Shown here one piece after another: positions 49,001 through 59,890 of a stretch of DNA of 64,000 bases (position 1 is the first letter of the stretch; every line of letters begins with the position of its first letter). This stretch comes from Acorus gramineus (Eukaryota > Streptophyta > Magnoliopsida > Acorales > Acoraceae). The notes beneath the pieces were generated by a model. That model did no database searches, was not told the origin of the DNA, and saw nothing but the letters and a program-made list of their open reading frames with translations. The stretch is from NCBI GenBank assembly GCA_030737835.1, contig CM060854.1:15887213-15951212 (forward strand), written 5' to 3'. Both the position numbers and the translations under genes were made by a program.

Positions 49001-50004
49001 CCCATATACCCAAACAACCATGCACACGCACACCATACAAACATAAAACACAAACACATGGCATGCATAGACTACCCAAACCCTCAAGGGACAGCAATTA
49101 CCAACAAAATGCAAGGAGGGAGAGAGGGAAGCTCGCCTAGAAAGAGAGAGGGTCAAGGGAGGGGGCACCATCACTCCCAAGTGCACACACCCTCACCATC
49201 CAAGCCCTCCATCTCTTCCAACCACCTCCATCAACACTTCAGCTCCTAAGCTTGCTGTCCAAGCACCAAGAGAGCAAAAGAAAGGAAGGGAAATGGTGTT
49301 AGAAGGTAAGGGTGGCCAAAGAACAAAGGCACACACACATCTTCACACACCAACACATACCTTCACTTTCTCCATCACTACATGCCCAAAACACACCTCA
49401 AAAAGGGCTGGACCAGAGGGAAAAGAGAGAGGGACAACCACTTAAGAACACTAGCACACAAAACCCACCTCAAGATCTCCTCTTCTTGCACTACTTCTTC
49501 TCCTTCATGTTCTCCTTCTCCATCTTCTTTGTGGCATTTTAACAAACACATGGGGAGTGAAGGAGAGGCGAAGAGAGGCTTAAATGAAGATTTTCGGATG
49601 GAGAGAGAGGGAGAGAGAAAATGCATTTTTCACTTCCAAATAGTGACTAGGGGGAGAGTTTAAGGGGGACAAAGGGGTGGTGAGGTTAGGGTTAGGTTCA
49701 CCCTCTCACACCCACTTTTTCCACCTTTATTGGGAAGCGTGAAGCTCATCGTCACATCACTCGAAATATCTCACCCACCAAAACGCAGATGCAACCAAAC
49801 CTGGATGCAATTCAGAACTGCATATTTTTTAAAACGTTATCGGAATTCGATGAAATTTTTATGGGTAGGACCAAACAGTACCAGGACCCATAATATACAG
49901 TTAGGTTTTTAATCAGAGTACTCCAACTCTCGCAGATAGCTAAAAGCTAAAATTTTAACGACTCCGATCGAAAAAATGAGGCTTCAAATGACACAAGCAT
50001 AACA

Positions 50005-50118
50005 ATTATGTGGTTGCAGATTTTGCACTTTGTCGGCGATGGAGGCGTCGGACCATTAGGCCTTATTTCAACATTGCAAGCACATCACCTTCTAGAGAGC
50101 AGATGTATGGGGCACATA
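50005..50118 (+). mobile_element. Gypsy linker piece between two insertions
   Basis: A 114-bp stretch with FVGDGG and LISTLQAHHLL, the gypsy segment that lies between protease and reverse transcriptase. It shows that the CACTA element inserted only 114 bp from the edge of LTR A. Its last three bases (ATA) are the CACTA target duplication. Confidence 0.75.
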
Positions 50119-50134
50119 CACTACAAGAAAAGCA

Positions 50135-50450
50135 TACATTTGCGATGGTTTCAAACCGTCACAAATAGTATTTGTAACCGTCGCAAAAGGGTATTTGTGA
50201 CGGTTCTACTGCGGTTTTGGTTTCATCGTATCAAACGGCGTCGGAAAAGATTAGCATCGGTTTTTAACCGTGGCATATATCTTTTATAGCGGTTTTTCTA
50301 CCGTCGCAAAAAATCCGTTGCAAAAGCTTACTTTTCACTATGTGTAAGCTACATATTTTGCGACGGATAAGTTTGCTGTCACAAAAAATTTGTTTTGGGA
50401 GTTTTTGTTTTTTGCGACATGTGCCTAAACCACCGCAAATAAATTTTTTC
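50135..50450. repeat. Left subterminal GCGACGG repeats of the CACTA element
   Basis: Many copies of TTTGCGACGG/CCGTCGCAAA-like words occur in both orientations. They are presumed transposase-binding sites of the CACTA family. The mirror field is at 59700-59870. Confidence 0.7.
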
Positions 50451-50800
50451 CATCGTTTCATTGTTGCTTCATTTAGATTTTAGAAAACTTTCTTATGTAA
50501 CCTGTAAAAATAATATATATGAAAAATACTTAAAGAGTAATATTTAACCATGCCAATTCCATCCACCTGATTTACAAAAACTACTTAATTCATGATTAAA
50601 AAAAAATGAAAAACTTCAATAACTTTATTACTATATGAACAAATGGAAGGCTTCAGTTTCACAATTATAAGACCAAACATACATACTCAAATTGCAGCAC
50701 ATAAGAGATTGGAAAAAACAAAACAAACAAATGGAAGGCTTCTTTCTTCCCCCTGCGTGACTTCTTTTGCTAAAATAGCAAAACAAAACAAAATGATTTG

Positions 50801-51000
50801 GATTGGAAAAAACAAAACAAACCTCGCTAGCTTAGATTTTAGACTAAAATAGACCAAGAAAGAAAGAGCTCCATGTAATCTTTTGCTGTATGATAAGAGA
50901 TTGGAAAAAACAAAACAAACAAGCCTCCTTAGCTTAGATTTTAGACTAAAATAGACCAAGAAAGAAAGAGCTCCATGTAATCTTTTGCTGTATGATTTAG
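50801..51000. repeat. Direct duplication of about 100 bp
   Basis: Two copies (about 50801-50898 and 50899-51000) begin GATTGGAAAAAACAAAACAAAC and continue through CTTTTGCTGTATGAT. They differ by a small indel. No function is visible. Confidence 0.7.
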
Positions 51001-51120
51001 ATTTTAGAAAATTTTCTTATATAACTTAGAGAGATGATAGTAAAAATTACTTAAAGAGTAAAATATGATCCCATATATGCCAATTCCATTCACCTCATTC
51101 ATGACAAGAACCATCTGATT

Positions 51121-51944
51121 CATGATGACAAGTAAAAAAAAAAAAATACAAAATGGAGTGCTTCTTCTCCATGCAAGGCCGGGAATCATTAACTGGATCA
51201 AATGAAGAGCCACTGTAGCATGAACATGTTTTGCATTCCTTAAAAAAGAGGATATGGAAATGTTAGGGTCTTGATAATGAGGACTTCAAAAAATACATGA
51301 ATGTGTATTACAGAGCAACATAAGACATTAGGCTGCATCTTATAACACAACAAAAGACAACTTGAAAGAAATGAAAGAAATTTAACAAGTTACATCATGA
51401 TGACAAGTAAAAAAAAAAAAATACAAAATGGAGTGCTTCTTCTCCATGCAAGGCCGGGAATCATTAACTGGATAAAATGAAGAGCCACTGTAGCATGAAC
51501 ATGTTTTGCATTCCTTAAAAAAGAGGATATGGAAATGTTAGGGTCTTGATAATGAGGACTTCAAAAAATACATGAATGTGTATTACAGAGCAACATAAGA
51601 CATTAGGCTGCATCTTATAACACAACAAAAGACAACTTGAAAGAAATGAAAGAAATTTAACAAGTTACATCATGATGACAAGTAAAAAAAAAAAATACAA
51701 AATGGAGTGCTTCTTCTCCATGCAAGGCCGGGAATCATTAACTGGATCAAATGAAGAGCCACTGTAGCATGAACATGTTTTGCATTCCTTAAAAAAGAGG
51801 ATATGGAAATGTTAGGGTCTTGATAATGAGGACTTCAAAAAATACATGAATGTGTATTACAGAGCAACATAAGACATTAGGCTGCATCTTATAACACAAC
51901 AAAAGACAACTTGAAAGAAATGAAAGAAATTTAACAAGTTACAT
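51121..51944. repeat. 275-bp tandem repeat, three near-identical copies
   Basis: Copies start at 51121, 51396 and 51671, each with CATGATGACAAGTAAAA, and each ends AACAAGTTACAT. Only one or two bases differ by eye (TCAAATG/TAAAATG; A-run length). Such uniformity suggests very recent amplification within the CACTA cargo. No long open frame is present. Confidence 0.9.
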
Positions 51945-53130
51945 GAGTTGCTTGATCATATATGATAGTGATGGGGGGGGGGGGGGAGGGGGGTCATATA
52001 TTAACAATCAAATGCCCATCTTTTGACTATATATAAATAACATAGGTAAAATTGAAAGGAATACTAGACTGCTAGTTATATAAATTCAAGATACAGAGCA
52101 TCATATGGACTTCGTACACCCCAAAAAAAATTCTCTTTTGTTTCCCCTCCTCTTCCACTGTTTCTTTTTTCTATTTTCCTTTCGTATTTTTTTTTATGAT
52201 CTCTCCATGACAGTCTGCCACTCTCTCTATCACCATATTTTTATTGTGGGTGTTTCTTGATCATTTGCCATATATATGGGTTAAAGAGTGGCAGAGGGTA
52301 ACCAAGGAATTGAAAGAGATCTGTGAGTCTTTCAGCTTGGGTTGACTCTGTAAGAAAAAATAAAATTCCCCCAATCCCCCACCAACAGGGGTATTTTATT
52401 GTTGTTCACATCTGACCAGAAAAGCTAAGATTGTGCTACAAAATATACAATTATCTAATAAAGCCTCAATTCACAATAACTAACTTCCATTATCCAAGCT
52501 CCCCCAGTCCTAGCAGCAGGAGGTAATTAGCCCAAAGTCTTCACTCAGTATGAGATCAGTGAAAAGGGAGGAACAAAGAATAAGCAAACACCTAGTGGCG
52601 AGAAGGCTAAATCAACTCCAAAAAAAGGGAAGGACCATTAAAGTGACTTGATCAAGGAGTTCTTTAGGGACTTAGGATTTGAAATACTCAAAAGTCAAAA
52701 TGGTCATCCTCAGAAAACACAAATGTTTGCATGAATCACTTAATAAGAACAAAACAAAACAAAATCAATAAAATATTATATATTCAGAGAATATGATTAC
52801 CTCTGATTTGTTATTCAATTCCAGCTTGTTAATCAATCACTTCTTCAACAACTCTCTGCATTACCAAAAAACCAACTCAAATTTATGTAACCAAATCAAC
52901 AGAAACAATTATCTAAACACAAACCCTAAATGCCACATTACATCATGATTGAAGGCGTAGATCAGGCCATGCCTCCCTATCACAATTGAAGGTGAAGATC
53001 AGGCAGGTCCTATTTCATGCTTGCAACCATGTGTGAGTATTAATCAAAGGTTTAACAACAATATGGTAGGCTATTGATGTCAGGTTTATGATGGTTTTGC
53101 TGAGAGAAAGGTATCATTGAATAGTGGATC
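51945..53130. other. AT-rich CACTA interior, no gene recognised
   Basis: It includes a G-run (about 51975-51990). No exon of the P450 fragment could be recognised downstream of 53137 on the minus strand, although the last P450 exon would be expected here. Confidence 0.4.
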
Positions 53131-53136
53131 ACGTAC

Positions 53137-54240
53137 CTGTAACAGGTAACCAAATGATGCAGAAAAATGGCAACTTCAAGCCTTGAGAAATCTCCTCCGG
53201 GACAAAGCCTCTGTCCCCCACCAAAAGGAGTGAAATTTATAGAGTTATCTTCTTTTCTGTGTTAATAAGTAATCATATGCAGGAAAAATATTTAAGTTAA
53301 TATTTCCTCAAAAGATATGTCAAAAGCAAAACAAAGCATCATTTCATGTCAATAAGAATATCTTGCTGAATTTCACTAATATACTGATTGCATCTAGAAC
53401 ATGAACCGGAGGAATGGTTCTATTGAATTTATATATCATATTTAATTAATCCTTTAATCACTTACTTTCCATCTCCATGGATCGAATATATATGATTTTT
53501 CATAACTTTCTTCATCCAAATGAATAGAACTGAAGCTAGTCAAGATGCCCCAGCCTTTAGGGATCACATAACCTGCAATATCAATGATAGAAAGAAGTGA
53601 AAAAAAATAATTTAAACAAGAAAAAGAAAGGGAAAAAATCAAATTGGATTGCTTGTAAAAAAAATCATAATATGGAAATTCAATGCTATCAGATTAGCCT
53701 ACAGATCTTAAAATCCATGGCGTCACAATACTTCAGGTTCATTGGTTTATTCAATAGAGCACATTGAGATATAAAAGAAAATTATTGTTATACAAAGCAA
53801 GACTGTTCAGTAGCTTATCACCTTTGATATCGACATCCTTGAGAGCTTTCCGCCACACAGCATTAATGGTGTTTCCCATCCTAAGAGTCTCACTAATTAC
53901 CTGAAGAACAAAGCATTAGTCAAAGATCTATTATATTATATATTGGTTATTGTTTTTTTTTCTTTCACAAAGAGTACTTACATTCTAAGTGAACTCCAGG
54001 GACGTATAATCAGACCAAGCATAAGGTTCCCCTGATCCCATTTTCTCCTTTTTCAACTCCATGTTCTCCTTGGGTGTGGAAGTCCTGGTTCCTCCTCCTC
54101 AACCAGCTTGTATTGTAGCTCTTCTCGCAGACAGAACAGAGCAACTCCATCAGCTAACTTTCAAGGCAATGTCTTTCCTAAGGCTAATGGATGACCAAAC
54201 CATCCACATATTATCAAGTAATGTCAGTGTAGACCGAGCT
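53137..54240 (-). pseudogene. CYP90-like cytochrome P450 gene fragment carried by the CACTA element
   Basis: Four exon-like segments with introns are on the minus strand. Segment a (53982-about 54240) contains ENMELKKEKMGSGEPYAW and ends EFT-stop-N before a GTAAGT donor; the stop stands where related proteins usually have Gln. Segment b (53822-53900) is the VISETLRMGNTINAVWRKAL region. Segment c (53466-53572) holds GYVIPKGWGILTSFSSIHLD and ends DPWRWK. Segment d (53137-53256) has the heme-binding [14 protein letters not shown], with the Cys that ligates heme, then [15 protein letters not shown]. The motifs are those of plant CYP90 enzymes, closest by memory to the C/D subfamilies (brassinosteroid synthesis). 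The N-terminal half and last exon are absent, the splice phase between c and d does not match, and upstream frames carry stops. It is a non-functional fragment lying between CACTA ends. CYP90 subfamily assignment is tentative. Confidence 0.8.
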
Positions 54241-54489
54241 GGTCATGCAATGTATATAAATTGATCTGTCATGAATTTTTCAAATGACACAGGCCAATAA
54301 GAACAGCTGCGACACCAACGCGAAAATGAAAATCAATCAATCAAAGAAAATCATGAACTACCTTTCTCTGTTGACGTTGGGCAAATCACTAACAATCAAA
54401 GCGATACATGTGATCCACGATGGACTTGGCCCCCTTTAGGGGGGGGGTAGTCGATACGGACTTTGATGGATTTTTGTGGACATTATTTA

Positions 54490-54745
54490 AGTGATGGACT
54501 TTTGTAGACTTTTCAGACTTTCACAGACTTTTGCAGACTTTCACAAATTGACTCTCATAGGCTTTCACAGACTTTTGCAGACTTTCATAGACTTTTGCAG
54601 ACTTTCACATATTGACTCTCATAGACTTTCACAGACTTTTACAGACATTTGCAGACTTTCACAGATTGACTCTCATGGACTTTCACAGACTTTCATAGAC
54701 ATTTGCAGACTTTCACAAATCACTCTCATGGATTTTCACATCTTT
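54490..54745. repeat. CAGACTTTCACAGACTTTTG irregular tandem repeat
   Basis: Words of 10-14 bases (CAGACTTTCA, CAGACTTTTG, ATTGACTCTCAT) alternate in units of about 50 bases, repeated roughly five times. One frame stays open through the array only because of its regularity. Confidence 0.75.
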
Positions 54746-54876
54746 TCACATGTGGATTTCTATTAATAAACACAATAATGTTTTTAAAATTTTAAAATAA
54801 CAAATAAAGAACTCAAATATTCAAATTCAACATGAATTATTGATACCCAACATAAAATGTAATTTAATATAGTAAA

Positions 54877-57800
54877 TATCACGCCCCAGGGCGGCCGTCC
54901 CCGTGACGCGGCAAGTGTATATATGATATCAGTAAACAGGAATCAATAACATACTCACACAACAACTAAAATGACAACACAGATAAAGCAGGGCTGACAT
55001 AATATATACACCAAGTGGGAAGCTAAAAAGACTGAATCTGTAATCAAAATATACTACAGACTCGATACATAATCATAAGTCCTGTGAGAGCCAACATGTC
55101 CATATATACACAAATACAATCCATACAAAATCCAACTAGGTGCCCAAGCACAGAGATATATACATACAACAAGAGAAGGGTGCTGATGGCTCAAAACTCG
55201 AGGGACGTGGCGCTACTCCGCTACTGGTGTAGTCGCTCGGGAAGCTCCTCCTTCAAGTCCTCCTAAGTGATCACTGAAAAAGATTTTATGCGAGGGGTGA
55301 GCCACACGCTCAGTGAATAGCACAACCCATGCATACAGTTCATATTAACCACATTTAAATCAAGCCAATAGCCCCAAAGCGGCATAAACAACACAAATCC
55401 GGGGGTTCGTCACATCGCCGAACCGCCATACCCTCACCCTCAATAGGTGACCAAGGATGTTGGGACTTAATGGGCGGATAATCATCCATACACAATCCTG
55501 TGGGTCGTCGCATCGCCGGCCCACCATACCCTCACCCTCACCTTTTAACAGGTGACCTAGGCTCTTGGGACTGACTAGGCTGTTGGTCACCCTCGGTCCA
55601 CCGATAGTCTCTCCCCACTCCGTAGGTCGTTTGGCCACTCCCATGTTTGGCGCAGTCCTTCTACCAAATCAGGAGGCGCCTACTGATGGAAGCCCCTGCA
55701 CGGGACAACCTTTCCAACGCCGGGGTAGTCTCTACACGGGTCCAACGGAGGGAACAAAACAGCCTATCCATCGCATATGATCCACTCGGATCCGCTGACA
55801 GCACATCTCTACAACTCTAATGTCTTGAATTCCTCTGAATTCCACCAGCGTGCATAACCAGGATGCGGGGAAATAAATAAGACATACATGGGGAAAAGAG
55901 ACCTTGGGAGGGTAACCTGAGGTCCCGATGCAGGACATCCGACAACCAAACGAGGAACACAGAGTGCCCTAACCCGGGTCTCAATGTTAACCTCGCAAGG
56001 CCCCCTTATATTCCCTAAACATGCTATCAATATTCAAGCTTGCATTTAATTAAATAAATCAAACTAATAGGACGCATGCACAGGTCGGGGCTTTCCTAGC
56101 ATGATAACGGGGTGACATGATACACGGCTCATGCACAAATCCTAAGGGTGCAAGTCCCTAACATACAAGTCTAGGGTGGCATGCATTCTACACACACACA
56201 TCATGCTTACATGGATTCAAAATAACAGTTAATACTAACTATGTGCCCCAGGGGAGGACGGTACACGCTCAAAGGCATGTAGCGCCTCCCAAACTGGGTT
56301 GGGTTGTCCCACTCACCGAAAATCGGGTCGACGCGCGACCGTCCGTCGAGATCTGCAAGACAAGGTATTAACTGGTGAGTATAAATCCACAAACACAACA
56401 AGAAGACTTAAAATACACAAAACCCACAACCAAACACCCAACACTCGGGCAAACGTGCATACGACCCGCACGCACGCTAGCCCGAGCACCCCGGCAACCA
56501 CCCGCACGGCCGGCAACCACCCGCACGGCCACCCGACCGCCCGGGTGCACCGCCGCGCCTCAGCCCACGCACCCCGCACCGCGCCGGGCCCCTGCCCGCC
56601 GCCTGAACACGCCGCCGCACCACCCGGGGCACCGCGCGTCCACTACGCCCAGCCGCAGCAGCCCGCGTGCGCCCCGCACGCCTCGCGCCGGCCCGCGAGC
56701 ACCACGCACGCCCCCGCGCGCAGCGCCTCGCCCCGCGCGCACCCCGCACGCACCTCCGCCACCTCGCTGCGCCACGCGCGCGCCACAGCCGCCTCGCCGC
56801 GCCCCGCACGCGCCACCACTGCCTCGCCGTGCCCCCGCGCGCACCCTGCACGACCTCCCGCACGCACTGCCCTCGGCCATCACCCCCAGCACCCGCACGC
56901 CCAACACCGCCCTCCGCGCGCATCGCCCGCTCACACATCTCCCCACACCAGACCCGCGCGATCAGCTCCTCGCACACGGCACCCGCACGACCAGCTCCTC
57001 GCACACAGACCCGCGCGATCAGCTCCTCGCACATGGCACCCGCGCGACCAGCACTCACGCCCTGCACGACCAGCACGCACGTCCTGCACGCCCGCTCTGC
57101 TGGCCACCAGCTCCCCCGAGCGCACGCCCGCGCACATGCCCGCGCGCCCAGCCTGCGCGCTGCCTGTGCTACTGCCGCTGCTGCCTGCTGCCCGGAACAG
57201 AACCCCCCACCGCCCGAGTACCTCCACCACCCACCCAATGGCCTCCGACGGCCTCCGACCGCCCCCAACCACCTCCGACGGCCTCCCACAGCCGCCGACC
57301 ACCTCCCAAACACAAAAACCCCCTCCTATCAAGCATCTAAGCATGAAAAAGAGGGAAAGAAAGCTTACCAAGGGGGAGGAAGAGGTGACCGGGTGCTCTC
57401 CGCGCACCGAAACCCTTCCCAAACGCCCTCTTATGCCCGGATCTCGCTCGGCCTTCGAAACGGCCCAAATCAGAGGAGAAAGGAGGGAGGATGGGGGGGC
57501 TAGGATCGCCGGAAACGGGATTTGAAGGCACCGGGGTGTAGATCGGGACCCGATCTACACTTCTTGTGCTTTAGGTTTTTGGGTTTGAGGGGTCTAAGGG
57601 CTTCAAAAGGGAGAAAATGAGAGAGAGGAGAGAGAGAATGAGTTGGTAGGGATGATGAATAGTGATTTTGAAATTAGATCCCACATATATATAGTGAGCG
57701 ACTTAAAAACCCAGATACGCCCCGGAACTGCGAAATTTCAGAAACGTTGCCGGAATTCGATGAAATTTTCATGAGTGGCTTAAAATGGTACCAGGACACA

Positions 57801-57956
57801 TAATATGCAGTTAGATTTTCAATCGGAGTCCTCTAACTCAGGACGATAGCTAACAGTCCAAAATTTTGCGGTTCCGATCGAAAACGAAAAAAACTCAAAA
57901 ACTGCCAAAATGCTCCAATGGTTACCAACAGGCCAAAAAGTGACACATATATAACA
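54877..57956 (-). mobile_element. Solo giant LTR F
   Basis: The LTR is 3080 bp, with plus-strand ends TATCACGCCCCAGGGCGG (the terminal G changed to A) and GACACATATATAACA, and a perfect duplication GTAAA (54872-54876 and 57957-57961). It keeps the palindrome (57536-57560), TATA box (57685-57693), acceptor-like (56353) and donor-like (57367) motifs, a GC-rich stretch (about 56450-57200) and two G-rich modules (55400-55560). It has only one copy of the ~130-bp module. Confidence 0.92.
57536..57560. promoter_or_regulatory. 25-bp perfect palindrome in giant LTR F
   Basis: Both 12-base arms are intact with central A. Confidence 0.8.
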
Positions 57957-57961
57957 GTAAA

Positions 57962-58689
57962 TATCAATATTCATATATCTGAAATGCATATTGCTAGAAT
58001 GTCATGATAAAGATACTATTTTTAACTAGATAATATTACATTAATTCACCATGAATATTGATGTCACGGTCATCCCATATACGTTTAGCTATATTTAATC
58101 GCCAATTATTGGTATCTCGACGTTGTTGCTCTTGAGTTTAAGCTTCTGGAGAGTCTTCATTGTCTTCTCGTTGTTGCTCCTCAGTTAGAACATTTAAAAA
58201 AAATATATATGCATCTATATTGTACAATAATAGAAACATTTTCAAGGAAAATCAAATCAAACATCATACGTATAATCAAATATATGATAAATCTATATTT
58301 TAGAAAATAATTGTGGATAATCTAAGCATATATTATATAAAATAATATACTATTCTCATATATTCATCAAACATATGAGGTGATAGGAATATATCATACA
58401 TATGGATATTCATAAAAAAAGATGATAAATAAAGAAAAAAATGTGAATAAAAATATGAAAGGCATGGATAAAAATCATAAAGGAGATTTGTTAAAAGAAA
58501 AAAAAAGAAATATTCACAATGTTGGAATAAAAATCCATGAGAATCCCACCAATTTGGGTGGGATTTTGAAATGACTTTTTCCTTTATATTTCTCTCCCAA
58601 AAGTCCACAAAAGTCCACAAGAATCCATCACTTATAAAAGTCTTCACAAATCCTGTTTATATTGAATAACATGTAACAAAATGTCTATT
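57962..58689. other. AT-rich flank of solo LTR F inside the CACTA cargo
   Basis: Very AT-rich. Apart from the weak WRLNIAKRIWDDR-like stretch mentioned under the nested TIR element, nothing was recognised. Confidence 0.4.
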
Positions 58690-59060
58690 ATGAGAAGTCT
58701 TAATCGAATAACGCTGGATTTTTTGTCCACGAAATAATGTCTCAATTGAATAACACTTGACTTTATGTCCACGAAATAATGTCTCAATCGAATAACACTA
58801 GACTTTATGTCCACGAATTAATGTTTCAATCGAATAACGCTGGACTTTTTGTCCATGAAATAATGTCTCCATCGAATAATGCTAGACTTTTTATCCATAA
58901 AATAATGTCTCAATCGAATAACGACATAACGCTGGACTTTTTGTCTACGAAATAATGTCTTAATTGAATAACGCTGGACTTTTTGTCTATGAACCTCCTG
59001 ATTGAAAAACATCAGATTTATAAATCCATGGACATGGACATTTTGTCCATAAAAGTCCTA
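58690..59060. repeat. Tandem repeat with GGACTTTTTGTCC and AATAATGTCTCAATCGAATAA
   Basis: Units of about 55-60 bases recur six to seven times with mutations. The word GGACTTTTTGTCC is itself a near palindrome. It is the counterpart of the array at 54490-54745 at the other end of the putative TIR element. Confidence 0.75.
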
Positions 59061-59239
59061 ATTGACTACCCTCCTATTATTCCATGGTTCAACCACCGCC
59101 TCCTCTTCGTCGTCCCAAACACACGATCAACCAACATGAATAAAGAAATCCAAAACATAAAAAGCTAAAAATTGCATTCATACATGAAAGATCGGATGGT
59201 GAATGTACCTTGAGACAGTGACAGAGAGTGAGGAAATCG

Positions 59240-59455
59240 ATGGCGGAGGAAGACGAGGAGGAAGAGATGGAGTCGTCTCCATTGGATCTCGGATCGGCGG
59301 TGATGGATAGGACAATCAGGATCCTCCACGAAGAGAAGTGCTTCGATGAGACCGATGGGGCGAGAGAGGGAGAGATCGCAGACGATGAAGCGATTGGAGA
59401 CGTTGAAGCGATCAGAGACAACGAAACCACCAGATCGGTGGAGAATCGCAGATGA
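59240..59455 (+). other. Short acidic open frame, unrecognised
   Basis: A 71-residue frame beginning MAEEDEEEEMESSPLDLGSA, rich in Glu/Asp, lies in a GATGAAGCGAT-repeat region inside the CACTA right arm. The sequence is host-exon-like (balanced codons, no transposon similarity), but no family was recognised and no splice context was secured. It may be another captured gene piece or chance. Confidence 0.2.
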
Positions 59456-59699
59456 TGAAGCGACGGAGACGATGAAGCGATTAGATCGGATTGGAGACCA
59501 AGAAGCGATTGATTTTGGATTTCTGTGATTTGGATTTGATTTTTGGTATCTATGATTTGTGTTTTATGTTGATGTTAATATATATGGAGATCGGACGGTG
59601 ACCACAACTGGGCTTTAAAATGGAAAAAAAATGAACGGTGGGATGGATGAGATTTATAATTAAGTATTTGGGACGGAAGTAAAAACCCTTGTAACTTAT

Positions 59700-59870
59700 A
59701 CGTTATTTGCGACGGCACTAAATACCCGCAGTAAATGCATCTTTTAACGGCGGCTCTACTCGATCGCAGCAAAAGCATGGAATCATTTGTGACCGTCAAA
59801 AATCAACGTCAAAATTTTGAGTATTTGCGACGGATTTTATGATCCGTCGCAAAAAATTTGTCTCAAAAAC
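59700..59870. repeat. Right subterminal GCGACGG repeats of the CACTA element
   Basis: The same word family as on the left (TTTGCGACGGCAC, GTATTTGCGACGG, CCGTCGCAAAAAA). Confidence 0.7.
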
Positions 59871-59890
59871 TGCTTTTTCTTATAGCGATA

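Larger units (their letters stand above)
33596..50004 (-). mobile_element. Solo giant LTR A (own sequence 33596-34491 and 47205-50004)
   Basis: About 3.7 kb of own sequence, inserted between gypsy protease and linker. Plus-strand ends are TGTCACGCCCCAGAGCGG and GACACAAGCATAACA. The flanks ATTTC (33591-33595) and ATTAT (50005-50009) share only three of five bases, so the target duplication has decayed. It belongs to the TGTTATGC type together with B and D and is the oldest of the stack. Its GC-rich part is about 48580-49000. Confidence 0.82.
54445..59071. mobile_element. Possible TIR element nested in the CACTA element
   Basis: Ends GGGTAGTCGATACGGACTTT (54445-54464) and the inverse of GGGTAGTCAATTAGGACTTT (59052-59071) match at 17 of 20 positions. 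Behind each end lies a field of short tandem repeats rich in GGACTTTTGT/CAGACTTT words. No target duplication was identified. A short minus-strand stretch near 58050-58190 (WRLNIAKRIWDDR) faintly recalls tails of PIF/Harbinger-type proteins. Without solo LTR F it would be about 1.5 kb. The family is unresolved; MULE or Harbinger are possible. Confidence 0.4.
50119..59887. mobile_element. CACTA (En/Spm) DNA transposon, non-autonomous, 9.8 kb
   Basis: The left end is CACTACAAGAAAAGCA and the right end TGCTTTTTCTTATAGCG, the inverse with two changes at the tip, flanked by the 3-bp duplication ATA (50116-50118 and 59888-59890). Subterminal repeats of the TTTGCGACGG type, in both orientations, cover about 50135-50450 and 59700-59870, as is typical for CACTA elements. 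No TnpD/TnpA transposase was recognised. The cargo is a CYP90-like gene fragment, tandem repeats, a second TIR-bounded element and solo giant LTR F. Without LTR F it is about 6.7 kb. Confidence 0.88.

Noticed and set aside
53137-54240. Functional P450 gene
   Set aside because: The N-terminal half and last exon are missing, an exon ends with a premature stop, and one splice phase does not match.
54491-54766. 91-codon frame rich in Phe/Cys/Arg/Leu
   Set aside because: It is a translation of the CAGACTTTCA tandem repeat and has no protein-like conservation.
56299-57525. 408-codon frame in LTR F
   Set aside because: Same GC-rich LTR stretch; the product is Pro/Ala/His/Arg-rich with no homologous frame kept in sister LTRs.
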